Assembly (NCBI GenBank): GCA_022560215.1
Contig: JADFTO010000024.1
Coordinates: forward strand, 1 to 17,359
Source: Pseudomonadota bacterium
GTDB lineage: Bacteria > Pseudomonadota > Alphaproteobacteria > Rhodospirillales > 2-02-FULL-58-16
DNA: 17,359 nucleotides
Direction of reading: 5' to 3'
Under the pieces are notes generated by a model. That model was not told where the DNA came from and did not search any database. It saw nothing but the letters and a program-made list of their open reading frames with translations. Below are positions 7,873 to 13,831 of this stretch, piece by piece. Positions within the stretch are counted from its first letter, which is position 1; the number at the start of each line of letters is the position of its first letter. The position numbers and the translations under genes were made by a program.

Positions 7873-8403
7873 TTACTGGACCAGCATTTCCTTGAACAGA
7901 ACATCGTTGATCTTGGCCGGCGCCACCGCCGCGCTGACCCTGACCAGCATTTCCTCCCGCAGGCGGTACATGCCCGCCGACCCCTTCAGGTCTTCGACCC
8001 TGAGTTCCCTGAGATAGACCTGAAAGTTGTCGATGATCCGGGGCATCATTCTCTCGATTCTCTCGATGTCGGACTCCTTCTCCAACTCCAGGCTGATGCG
8101 GATCTTGAGAAAGGTCGGCTTGCGCGCGCCCGTGTTGAGGTTGACCAGGATTTCGGGGACTTCGTAGAAGATGACATCGGTTTCCGGCCCTCCCTCATCC
8201 TGTTCGGCCTCGTCGCCGCTGATCATGGCGAGCAGCGGGTCCAGCATCCCGGTGAAATAGACCGCGGCCGTGCCGCCGACTACGACGAGCAGGATAAGGC
8301 CCATGAGCAGGATGAACTTCTTCCCGCCCTTCTTGGATGCCTCTTCACCGTCCTCTTCGTCTTCTTCATCCAGATCTTCGTCTAATTCGTCGTCTTTGGC
8401 CAC
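7873..8403 (-). CDS. fliL: Flagellar basal body-associated protein FliL
   Basis: 176 residues. FliL is a single-pass inner-membrane protein that surrounds or stabilises stator units. The N-terminus is strongly acidic (1-25), then comes a membrane helix (about 30-52, FILLMGLILLVVVGGTAAVYF). The periplasmic domain has typical FliL features: EVPEILVNLNTG, FLKIRISLEL and the ending AKINDVLFKEMLVQ. No ATG is available near the front; the start is GTG 8403 with only a weak AGGC-type site. It is the first gene of the leftward operon, and a CtrA-like site lies 71 nt upstream. In Caulobacter fliLM is likewise an early CtrA-controlled unit (family knowledge). Confidence 0.93.
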   Translation of the reverse strand: MAKDDELDEDLDEEDEEDGEEASKKGGKKFILLMGLILLVVVGGTAAVYFTGMLDPLLAMISGDEAEQDEGGPETDVIFYEVPEILVNLNTGARKPTFLKIRISLELEKESDIERIERMMPRIIDNFQVYLRELRVEDLKGSAGMYRLREEMLVRVSAAVAPAKINDVLFKEMLVQ

Positions 8404-8473
8404 TGCCTACACCCGGTCTTCCAAATGGACCCACAGCGCCGGGATCACCCGCCGGCGAAGATAATCCGTGATG

Positions 8474-8489
8474 GTTAATAACTGGTTGA
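8474..8489 (-). promoter_or_regulatory. CtrA-like binding site upstream of fliL
   Basis: On the minus strand the sequence is TCAA-N7-TTAAC, one mismatch from the CtrA consensus TTAA-N7-TTAAC. It lies 71 nt before the fliL GTG, room for a CtrA-activated promoter whose -35 region overlaps the site. The surrounding 8473-8494 is also a tandem 11-bp repeat (GGTTAATAACT then GGTTGATAACC, 9 of 11 identical). CtrA control is inferred from the motif and from fliL being CtrA-dependent in Caulobacter. Confidence 0.5.
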
Positions 8490-8553
8490 TAACCAAGACA
8501 CTGTTCCCCGCGGGAACCCGACTCCGAGACAATACCAAATGACTCCGGCCGCG

Positions 8554-8566
8554 GGCAATAACTGCC
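8554..8566. promoter_or_regulatory. GGCA-N5-TGCC dyad, candidate sigma-54 activator (FlbD-type) site for flgF
   Basis: GGCAATAACTGCC is an interrupted palindrome centred about 97 bp upstream of the -24 GG of the flgF promoter. The same dyad occurs upstream of flgE, and with one mismatch upstream of flgI. A second GGGCAAT half-site follows at 8567-8573. Enhancer role is inferred from position and recurrence. Confidence 0.55.
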
Positions 8567-8624
8567 GGGCAATCCCTACCCCAAGATACCGGCTCGGGGG
8601 AAAGTTGGATGCTATTCGAAATTT

Positions 8625-8637
8625 CAACCCATTGATT
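8625..8637 (-). promoter_or_regulatory. IHF consensus site upstream of flgF
   Basis: The minus strand reads AATCAATGGGTTG, a full match to WATCAANNNNTTR. It lies between the activator dyad and the promoter, centred about 26 bp upstream of the -24 GG, in an AT-richer patch. DNA bending by IHF would bring the enhancer-bound activator to sigma-54 polymerase. Confidence 0.6.
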
Positions 8638-8655
8638 TCATTTGAAAAGTCTGCT

Positions 8656-8671
8656 TGGCACGTCCCATGCA
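8656..8671 (+). promoter_or_regulatory. Sigma-54 promoter of the flgFGAH operon
   Basis: TGGCACGTCCCATGCA matches the sigma-54 consensus TGGCACG-N4-TTGCW with one mismatch and exact -24 GG to -12 GC spacing. Predicted transcription start is near 8682, about 40 nt before the flgF ATG. Confidence 0.8.
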
Positions 8672-8721
8672 AGGTTGGCGGCGGGACACTTGCAGCCTTC
8701 GAATAGTGGGATTGTGAAGAA

Positions 8722-9456
8722 ATGGAAAACACATCGTTCATCGCGTTGTCACGTCAAGGCACCCTGCGCCGGCAGATGTCCATCATCGCCCACAACATCG
8801 CCAACATGAACACCACCGGGTTCAAGGGCGAGAAGATGATGTTCATCCAGCACCTGGAAAAAAGCCGGGGCGGAGAGCGAATCCTCGGCGACAAGATCGC
8901 CTTCGTGCGCGACATCGCGACCGTGCGGGACACCAGCGACGGTTCCCTGGTGAAGACCGGGAACCCGCTGGACCTGGCCATCAGCGGCGACGGCTACTTC
9001 GTCATCGAAACCGCGGCCGGGGAACGCTATACCCGCAACGGCCGCTTCCGCCTCGACGAGGCCGGGCAACTGGTCAACCAGCAGGGCAACGCGGTCCTCT
9101 CGGACGGCGGCCAGCCCTTCTTCTTCGCCCCGGGCGATACCGAGATCACGGTGACCAGGGACGGCACCATCACCACGGAGAACGGCGCGCTGGGGCGGCT
9201 CCGGGTGGTCACCTTCGAGAACCAGCAGGAATTGAGAGCGTCGGCGGGCGGCCTCTATTCGTCGCCAACCCAGCCCACGGACGTGGAAGGCCCGGACGTG
9301 GTTCAGGGCATGCTGGAGAGCTCCAACGTGCAGGCCATCATCGAGATGACCAAGATGATTTCGGTGCACCGGGCCTACGAGAACATCAAGCGATTTATCG
9401 ACAGAGAAGACGAACGCATCAAAACAATGGTCGAAGAATTGGCCAGGCCAGTCTAG
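8722..9456 (+). CDS. flgF: Flagellar proximal rod protein FlgF
   Basis: 244 residues, normal FlgF size. The N-terminal rod/hook motif is clear (MSIIAHNIANMNTTGFKGEKM, about 19-39), as is the conserved central stretch DLAISGDGYFVI (about 88-99) followed by YTRNGRFRLDEAGQL. The C-terminal helix has the family pattern GMLESSNVQAIIEMTKMI and RAYENIKRFID. FlgF builds the proximal rod after export by the flagellar type III system; as in the family, no signal peptide is seen. It is the first gene of a sigma-54-driven operon and is followed 23 nt later by flgG. A GAAGAA stretch just before the ATG is the likely ribosome site. Confidence 0.95.
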   Translation: MENTSFIALSRQGTLRRQMSIIAHNIANMNTTGFKGEKMMFIQHLEKSRGGERILGDKIAFVRDIATVRDTSDGSLVKTGNPLDLAISGDGYFVIETAAGERYTRNGRFRLDEAGQLVNQQGNAVLSDGGQPFFFAPGDTEITVTRDGTITTENGALGRLRVVTFENQQELRASAGGLYSSPTQPTDVEGPDVVQGMLESSNVQAIIEMTKMISVHRAYENIKRFIDREDERIKTMVEELARPV

Positions 9457-9479
9457 GAACCTGAAATAGGACGGGAAAA

Positions 9480-10265
9480 ATGAGATCACTCAGCATTGCA
9501 GCGACGGGAATGATCGCTCAACAACGCAACGTCGAGGTCGTTTCCAACAACCTCGCCAACATGAACACCACGGCGTACATGCGCAGGCGGACCGAATTCC
9601 ATGACCTTCTGTACCAGAACCTCAGGCGCGTCGGCTCCACCTCGTCGGACGCCGGCACCATCGTCCCTTCGGGCGTGCAGATTGGCCTGGGAGTGAAGCT
9701 GTCGGCGGTCTACCGGATCCACGAACAAGGGAACCTGAACTCCACCGACAACACTTTCGACCTCGCCGTGCAGGGCAAGGGTTTCTTCGAGATCCAACTC
9801 CCCACCGGAGAGAGCGCCTACACCCGGGACGGCACCTTCCAGCTCAACGCCGACGGCGAGATCGTCACCCATGACGGCTTCACCCTTCAGCCCGGAATCA
9901 CCGTGCCCAGCAATTCCATCGACGTGACCATCAACAGCAGCGGCGAGGTCCTGGTGAAGATCGATGGCCAGGTGAAACTCCAGAACGTGGGGCAGATACA
10001 GCTTACCACCTTCGCCAACGAGCCCGGCCTCCAGGCCATGGGGGACAACCTGCTTCAGGAAACGCCGGCATCGGGCTCCCCGACGACGGGAAAACCTGGA
10101 AGCGCCGGTTTCGGAACCATCCTCCAGGGTTTCCTGGAGACATCCAACGTCAACGCGGTCGAGGAGATCGCCAACCTGATCTCGGCCCAGCGCGCCTATG
10201 AAATGAACTCCAAGGTCATCAAGACAGCCGACGAGATGATGGGGACCTTGACGGGCCTGCGCTAG
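9480..10265 (+). CDS. flgG: Flagellar distal rod protein FlgG
   Basis: 261 residues, the usual FlgG length. The N-terminus has SNNLANMNTTAYMRRRTEF, where the shared rod/hook motif normally reads TTGYKR. The centre has FDLAVQGKGFFEI and YTRDGTFQLNADGEIVT; the C-terminus has GFLETSNVNAVEEIANLISAQRAYEMNSKVIKTADEMM, typical of FlgG. The protein forms the distal rod connecting to the hook and passing through the L and P rings. GGACGGG lies about five bases before the ATG. The gene is 12 nt ahead of flgA. Confidence 0.96.
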   Translation: MRSLSIAATGMIAQQRNVEVVSNNLANMNTTAYMRRRTEFHDLLYQNLRRVGSTSSDAGTIVPSGVQIGLGVKLSAVYRIHEQGNLNSTDNTFDLAVQGKGFFEIQLPTGESAYTRDGTFQLNADGEIVTHDGFTLQPGITVPSNSIDVTINSSGEVLVKIDGQVKLQNVGQIQLTTFANEPGLQAMGDNLLQETPASGSPTTGKPGSAGFGTILQGFLETSNVNAVEEIANLISAQRAYEMNSKVIKTADEMMGTLTGLR

Positions 10266-10277
10266 GGGAGATGGATC

Positions 10278-11234
10278 ATGAAAACCTTTAAAACGGCCAT
10301 CATGCTCGCCCTCCTGGCCGCCGCGCCGGCGGCCGGGGCCGAACCGGGCGGCCAGGTGATTCTCCGCAGCCATGTGGTGGTCAACAGCGACCTGGTCCTC
10401 CTCGGCGACATTTTCACCGGCGCCGGGGACAAGGCGGATACCCCCGTCGCCTACACGCCGGCGCCGGGCAAGCGGGCCGTTTTCGACGCCCGCTGGCTGT
10501 CCCGCGTGGCCCGCGCCCATGGGCTCAACTGGCGGCCGACCGGCATCCGCGACCGGACGGTCGTCAAACGCGAAAGCTTCGTCATCGGACGCCAGGAGAT
10601 AGAGGACGTCATCCTGGCCGCCCTCATCGACAGGGGCGCCAACCCCGGACTCGAGGTGGAACTCAGCAACAGAATGCTGCGCCTGCACGTGGCCGGCGAC
10701 GCGACGGCCACCATCGCCGTGGATGACGCGGTGTTTGAGCCGCGCACCAAGCGGTTCACGGCCATCATCGTGGCCCCGGCCGACGATCCGTCGGCGAAGC
10801 GCATCCGGGTCACGGGGCGCCTGATCAAGGTCAGCGACGTGCCCGTCCTCGCCCGCCGGGTGATGTCGGGAGAAATCATCGGCGAAGGCGACATCGAATG
10901 GATCAAGGTGCGGTCGTCCCGGCTGCAACGGGACATCATCCTCGATGCGGGCGACCTCGTCGGCAAGTCTGCCAAGCGGGGACTGCGCGCCGGGAAGCCG
11001 GTGCGCGCCTCGGAAGTCCGGCGCCCGTTGCTGGTTACCAAGAGCAGCCTGGTGACCATCATCCTCAGGGCGCCGTCCTTGTTGCTCATGTCCCAGGGAC
11101 GCGCCCTCGAGCATGGCAGCGACGGCGACACCATCCGGGTCATCAACACCCAGAGCAACAAGGTGATCGAGGCCATGGTCATCGGCCCCGGCCGGGTGAC
11201 GGTCCGCACATTCGACACCGTCGCCTTGAATTAG
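10278..11234 (+). CDS. flgA: Flagellar P-ring assembly chaperone FlgA
   Basis: 318 residues with an N-terminal signal peptide (about 1-21, IMLALLAAAPAAGA), consistent with Sec export. FlgA is a periplasmic chaperone needed for FlgI to assemble into the P ring. The middle (about 190-260) has a SAF-like segment, VPVLARRVMSGEIIGEGDIEWI then VGKSAKRGLRAGKPV. The C-terminus (about 260-318) ends in the family's beta-rich domain with SLLLMSQGRALEHGSDGDTIRV. GGAG eight bases before the ATG is the ribosome site. It lies between flgG and flgH, and its client FlgI is encoded at the right edge of the window under its own promoter. Confidence 0.92.
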   Translation: MKTFKTAIMLALLAAAPAAGAEPGGQVILRSHVVVNSDLVLLGDIFTGAGDKADTPVAYTPAPGKRAVFDARWLSRVARAHGLNWRPTGIRDRTVVKRESFVIGRQEIEDVILAALIDRGANPGLEVELSNRMLRLHVAGDATATIAVDDAVFEPRTKRFTAIIVAPADDPSAKRIRVTGRLIKVSDVPVLARRVMSGEIIGEGDIEWIKVRSSRLQRDIILDAGDLVGKSAKRGLRAGKPVRASEVRRPLLVTKSSLVTIILRAPSLLLMSQGRALEHGSDGDTIRVINTQSNKVIEAMVIGPGRVTVRTFDTVALN

Positions 11235-11244
11235 GAATCGAGCC

Positions 11245-12003
11245 ATGACCCTTACCCGTAAGTTAATCCGCCTGACCCAGGCCACCTTAATCGTGGGAAC
11301 CCTGGCGGGGTGCAGCGCCATCACCCGTCTGTCCGAGGTCGGCGAGGGCCCGAAGCTGAGCCAGATCACCAACCCCACGGCAACCCGGGATTACCGCCCC
11401 GTCAGCATGCCCATGCCGGCGCCGCGGATCGTCGAGGACAACCCGAACTCCCTGTGGCGTGCCGGCGCCAGGGCCTTCTTCAAGGACCACCGGGCCAAGG
11501 AGGTCGGCGACATCCTGACCGTCAACCTGAACCTGAACGACAGCGCCTCCATGGAGAATTCGACCGAGCGCGAGCGCGACGATTCGGAAACCACCGACGT
11601 CACCACCCTCTTCGGGCTGGAGGCCGAATTCTCCAAGGTGCTGCCCGAAGCCGTCAACAACGGCGGCACCCTGATCGATTTCGGAAACGCCCACTCGACC
11701 AAGGGCGACGGCTCCATCGACCGCAGAGAGAGCATCGAGCTGACCTTCGCCGCCGTGGTCACACAGGTCCTGCCCAACGGCTCCCTGGCCATCATGGGGC
11801 GCCAGGAAATTCGAGTGAACAACGAACTGCGCGTACTGATGGTGTCCGGCATCATCCGCCCCGAGGACATCGAATCAGACAACTCGATCAGCCACGAGAA
11901 AATCGCCGAGATGCGCGTCGCCTACGGCGGCCGTGGCACATTGAGCGATCTCCAGCAGCCGCGCTGGGGAACGCAAATCTGGGATATCATCTTCCCGTTC
12001 TAG
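11245..12003 (+). CDS. flgH: Flagellar L-ring lipoprotein FlgH
   Basis: 252 residues. The signal peptide ends in a lipobox, LAGC, with Cys23 as the lipidation site, so the mature protein is an outer-membrane lipoprotein. FlgH forms the L ring around the rod. Family motifs visible are SLWRAGARAFFKDHRAKEVGDILTV, a Ser/Thr-rich middle, ANGSLAI-like PNGSLAIMGRQEIRVNNELRVL, and the ending GRGTLSDLQQPRWGTQIWDIIFPF. The gene begins 10 nt after the flgA stop. It is the last gene of the operon: a strong intrinsic terminator starts 24 nt after its stop. Confidence 0.96.
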   Translation: MTLTRKLIRLTQATLIVGTLAGCSAITRLSEVGEGPKLSQITNPTATRDYRPVSMPMPAPRIVEDNPNSLWRAGARAFFKDHRAKEVGDILTVNLNLNDSASMENSTERERDDSETTDVTTLFGLEAEFSKVLPEAVNNGGTLIDFGNAHSTKGDGSIDRRESIELTFAAVVTQVLPNGSLAIMGRQEIRVNNELRVLMVSGIIRPEDIESDNSISHEKIAEMRVAYGGRGTLSDLQQPRWGTQIWDIIFPF

Positions 12004-12026
12004 GTTCGGAGTGAGCCTGGACACTC

Positions 12027-12058
12027 AAGGCCGATGCGCGTGCATCGGCCTTTTTTTT
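12027..12058 (+). terminator. Intrinsic terminator after flgH
   Basis: A perfect 9-bp stem (GGCCGATGC at 12029-12037 with GCATCGGCC at 12042-12050) and 4-base loop are followed by eight T residues. It ends the flgFGAH transcript. Confidence 0.95.
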
Positions 12059-12080
12059 CGGAAGGCGTCTTCCAGGACGA

Positions 12081-12096
12081 TTCCATTTAAATGGAA
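12081..12096. repeat. 16-bp perfect palindrome between flgH and dksA
   Basis: TTCCATTTAAATGGAA is a perfect palindrome in the 188-base gap between convergent flgH and dksA, beyond the flgH terminator. It does not sit in front of any gene start, so a repressor site is unlikely. It may be part of a dispersed intergenic repeat. The rest of the gap contains a weak bulged hairpin near 12119-12141 and nothing else I recognise. Confidence 0.5.
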
Positions 12097-12191
12097 CCGC
12101 ATCTCAATTCTGCCTCTGGCCGCTCAAGGCCTGAGCCGGCTTATCGCATGTTTCCACATAGGGTGGAGAATGCTCTAGGGAGGGCTTGGGG

Positions 12192-12614
12192 TTAGTCGTC
12201 GCGGTGGGTCTTTTCCAGGCGCTCATGGCGTTCCTGGGCTTCCAGGCTGAACGTCGCGATGGGGCGGGCCTCGAGCCTGGACAGGCTGATGGGGTCGCTG
12301 GTCTCCTCGCAGTAGCCGTAGCTTCCCTCGTTGATCCGGTCGATGGCCGAGTCGATCTTTGCGATCAGCTTCCGGGCCCGGTCGCGGGTGCGCAGCTCCA
12401 GGGAACGTTCGGTCTCGGTCGAGGCGCGGTCGGCGATGTCGGCTTCCGGGTCGCCGCCCTCCTGCAGGTGCTGGAGGGTTTCGTTGGATTCATTCAGCAG
12501 ATCGTTCCGCCAACCCAGAAGTTTCTGGCGGAAATATTCGGTCATATTCGAATTCATGAACGACTCATCGTCCGATGGCCGGTAAGCCGGTGAAAGTGAG
12601 AGCGTGTCACTCAT
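12192..12614 (-). CDS. dksA: DksA-family RNA polymerase-binding transcription factor
   Basis: 140 residues. DksA enters the RNA polymerase secondary channel and works with ppGpp to reset transcription in starvation. The coiled-coil tip motif DxxDxA is present (D59, D62, A64), followed by SLELRTRDRARKLI. The zinc-finger region keeps one cysteine (YGYCEETSDP) and lacks the other three (C-x2-T ... S-x2-A), a low-cysteine type known in some alphaproteobacteria and similar to Pseudomonas DksA2. An in-frame ATG at 12641 is rejected because it falls at the predicted transcription start. ATG 12614 has GAGAGG ten bases upstream. It lies between flagellar operons on its own promoter, convergent with flgH. 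Confidence 0.9.
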   Translation of the reverse strand: MSDTLSLSPAYRPSDDESFMNSNMTEYFRQKLLGWRNDLLNESNETLQHLQEGGDPEADIADRASTETERSLELRTRDRARKLIAKIDSAIDRINEGSYGYCEETSDPISLSRLEARPIATFSLEAQERHERLEKTHRDD

Positions 12615-12649
12615 ACCTGGAAAGCCTCTCTGGTCAGGCATCGGGGCGC

Positions 12650-12678
12650 AATATAATTTCGCAGGCAGGGTCCCGCAA
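12650..12678 (-). promoter_or_regulatory. Sigma-70-type promoter of dksA
   Basis: Minus strand: TTGCGG (12678-12673), a 17-bp spacer, then TATATT (12655-12650). The -10 differs from TATAAT at one base and the -35 is weak but starts TTG. Predicted start near 12643 gives a leader of about 29 nt to ATG 12614. Confidence 0.55.
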
Positions 12679-12692
12679 GTAGGGTTTTTCGC

Positions 12693-12756
12693 TAGAGCGG
12701 TTCAGGATTGACCGGAACCACTTCTGAGGCACCGGTCAAAGGCCCGAGCCGCTCTA
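12693..12756. repeat. 64-bp nested palindromic element upstream of dksA
   Basis: Two nearly concentric perfect 8-bp inverted repeats occur: outer TAGAGCGG (12693-12700) with CCGCTCTA (12749-12756), and inner TTGACCGG (12708-12715) with CCGGTCAA (12732-12739). No T-run follows, so it is not an ordinary terminator. The form resembles REP-like palindromic repeats scattered between genes in alphaproteobacteria. Copy number cannot be judged from this window. Confidence 0.6.
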
Positions 12757-12780
12757 TTTATATAAGTCAGTGCTAATTCA

Positions 12781-12816
12781 CCGGATTGACGGATCGCGGA
12801 TCTGCGATCAATCCGG
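12781..12816. repeat. Hairpin-forming inverted repeat downstream of fliX
   Basis: CCGGATTGA (12781-12789) and TCAATCCGG (12808-12816) pair perfectly over 9 bp; after a 3-base bulge, TCGC and GCGA extend the stem around a 6-base loop. It lies 67 bp past the fliX stop in that gene's direction of transcription, without a T-run. It could protect the 3' end of the fliX transcript or belong to the neighbouring palindromic element. Confidence 0.5.
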
Positions 12817-12882
12817 ATTTGCTCCAGGTCCCCTTCTTACGGGATCGTGATGACTCGAGACCTTTTTTCCGGTTGCTCCGCT

Positions 12883-13314
12883 TCAGACGTCCCGGGTCAG
12901 CTTGGCGATCTCGACCTCGGCGCGGAGTTCGATCTCGTCGATGATCTCCTTGAGCCGGGGATCGTCGATGCGCTGGCGTTTGGTGCGAACCGCGCGCGCG
13001 AGATCGGCCATTTTCTCCTTGGGCACGGCGCCCTCCAACAGGCCCTGCTGGATATCCACCAGGCCGTCGAGGATATGGTCGCCATACCGCCTGGCCAGGC
13101 CGCGCGAGCGTTCCTCGGTGGAATCGGAGGCTTCCTGGGCGGCGAGCAGGGAATCCGCGGCGTTGACAATGGACGGTTCGATGCCGCCGACCGCTTCCGC
13201 CGTCCCCGCGGCCAACTTCAGTTGGTCGGCGAATTCGGTCCCCTTGCCGGGAGGAGACTTCTTTTTCCGGATACGGGAGACGGACTTATCGGTACCGAGT
13301 CTGGATACTTTCAT
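12883..13314 (-). CDS. fliX: Flagellar assembly regulator FliX
   Basis: 143 residues, the usual FliX size. The N-terminus MKVSRLG is typical, followed by a basic segment (RIRKKKSPPGKGTEFADQL) and a helical body (about 45-143) with RRYGDHILDGLVDIQQGLL and the ending EIIDEIELRAEVEIAKL. In Caulobacter FliX links early basal-body assembly to FlbD, a sigma-54 activator needed for late flagellar genes. It has no membrane segment and is expected to be cytoplasmic. A consensus CtrA-type site lies 40-55 nt upstream of the ATG. No strong Shine-Dalgarno sequence is visible. The window's three sigma-54 promoters suggest the FliX-FlbD circuit operates here; flbD itself is not in the window. Confidence 0.88.
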   Translation of the reverse strand: MKVSRLGTDKSVSRIRKKKSPPGKGTEFADQLKLAAGTAEAVGGIEPSIVNAADSLLAAQEASDSTEERSRGLARRYGDHILDGLVDIQQGLLEGAVPKEKMADLARAVRTKRQRIDDPRLKEIIDEIELRAEVEIAKLTRDV

Positions 13315-13343
13315 GGCAAGAATACTATGTTCGGGCAGCGGGA

Positions 13344-13369
13344 TTAAAATGCGGTTAATCGACCATTAA
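13344..13369 (-). promoter_or_regulatory. Triple CtrA-like site upstream of fliX
   Basis: Three TTAA elements (13344-13347, 13355-13358, 13366-13369) are each separated by exactly 7 bases. On the minus strand the upstream pair reads TTAATGGTCGATTAAC, a full match to TTAA-N7-TTAAC; the middle and proximal elements form a second overlapping TTAA-N7-TTAA. The elements lie 30-55 nt before the fliX ATG. In Caulobacter fliX is CtrA-activated, which supports the call. Confidence 0.75.
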
Positions 13370-13469
13370 ATCCCCATCCGATAGCGGGCGGGATGATACT
13401 GCCCAAACGGGCCCCCAAAGGCTAGCAGATTCCGGCGCCCCCTTAAGACACGTCGGGAAGGCTCGCTGA

Positions 13470-13711
13470 TGGCGCCGCATCCGGCCGCAGGGAATGACCC
13501 TGGACCCGGCCGCCGGGGACGGCCCGAATACGGTGCGGGTGATCTCGTCCCGCCTGCTCGGCCAATGGAGCCAGGTCCGCGTCGGCGCCAGCGACGCCGA
13601 TGGCCGGGACATCCAGCTGGATGCCGAGTGCCGGGCGCCTTCCTGCCCGAGCCCGGCAGAGTGGTCCGCTTGCCGGTGGACGAAATAACAGTCCTTCGTT
13701 TTTTCGGCTGA
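13470..13711 (+). pseudogene. Frameshifted C-terminal remnant of an ABC-transporter ATPase (TOBE-like domain)
   Basis: One frame reads IRPQGMTLDPAAGDG then NTVRVISSRLLGQWSQVRVG and DADGRDIQLDAEC (from about 13479 to 13631). A second frame continues the same kind of sequence, VPGAFLPEPGRVVRLPVDE, to a TGA at 13709-13711. Together they look like the TOBE_2 tail of PotA/FbpC-type ATPases, where IRPE begins the domain. Restoring one C near 13629-13634 would join the frames as DAEC-PGAFLPEPG. A stop (13467-13469) precedes the remnant, and no Walker or signature motif is found upstream, so the ATPase body is missing. It is a relic, or a fragment with a sequencing error, between fliX and flgE. Confidence 0.6.
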
Positions 13712-13722
13712 TTGAAGCGCCA

Positions 13723-13735
13723 GGCAAACTTTGCC
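13723..13735. promoter_or_regulatory. GGCA-N5-TGCC dyad, distal activator site for flgE
   Basis: GGCAAACTTTGCC, a perfect palindrome around its central base, is centred 104 bp upstream of the -24 GG of the flgE promoter. Same core as the flgF site. Confidence 0.55.
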
Positions 13736-13762
13736 CAGGCCCCGCCACCGGCGCCGGGGAGG

Positions 13763-13775
13763 GGCAGGCATTGCC
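13763..13775. promoter_or_regulatory. GGCA-N5-TGCC dyad, proximal activator site for flgE
   Basis: GGCAGGCATTGCC, extended to GGGCA...TGCCC, is a second copy 40 bp downstream of the first, centred about 64 bp upstream of the -24 GG. A 40-bp offset is close to four helical turns, so both copies would face the same side of the DNA. Confidence 0.5.
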
Positions 13776-13803
13776 CACCCCTTTCACCGGTTAATTCCCG
13801 CAC

Positions 13804-13816
13804 TATCAAAGGGTTA
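13804..13816 (+). promoter_or_regulatory. IHF consensus site upstream of flgE
   Basis: TATCAAAGGGTTA matches WATCAANNNNTTR at every specified position. It is centred 23 bp upstream of the -24 GG, between the activator dyads and the promoter. Confidence 0.6.
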
Positions 13817-13831
13817 TCTCGTTTCCCGGCC

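Larger units (their letters stand above)
8404..8721. promoter_or_regulatory. Divergent control region between fliL and flgF
   Basis: A 318-base gene-free stretch serves leftward fliL and rightward flgF. From left to right it holds a CtrA-like site (8474-8489), a GGCA-N5-TGCC dyad (8554-8566), an AT-richer segment with an IHF consensus (8625-8637), and a sigma-54 promoter (8656-8671) ending about 50 bases before flgF. No convincing open frame with a ribosome site was seen on either strand. Confidence 0.75.

Noticed and set aside
8569..8583. Sigma-54-like sequence on the minus strand (TGGGGTAGGGATTGC) for fliL
   Set aside because: The -12 TTGC and spacing fit, but the -24 element lacks CACG, there is no IHF site or distal dyad, and the implied leader is about 150 nt. 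The CtrA-like site is a better candidate.
8475..8741. Minus-strand 88-codon frame over the fliL-flgF gap
   Set aside because: It overlaps the start of flgF and the sigma-54, IHF and dyad elements, and has no recognisable product.
9486..11378. 630-codon minus-strand frame over flgG-flgA
   Set aside because: Antisense shadow; flgG, flgA and flgH are clearly coding on the plus strand.
12119..12141. Hairpin downstream of dksA as its terminator
   Set aside because: The stem needs a bulged G and no T-run follows on the minus strand.
13494..13688. Intact small gene in the fliX-flgE gap
   Set aside because: No ribosome site; the domain match breaks off at about 13631 and continues in another frame, so a relic explains it better.
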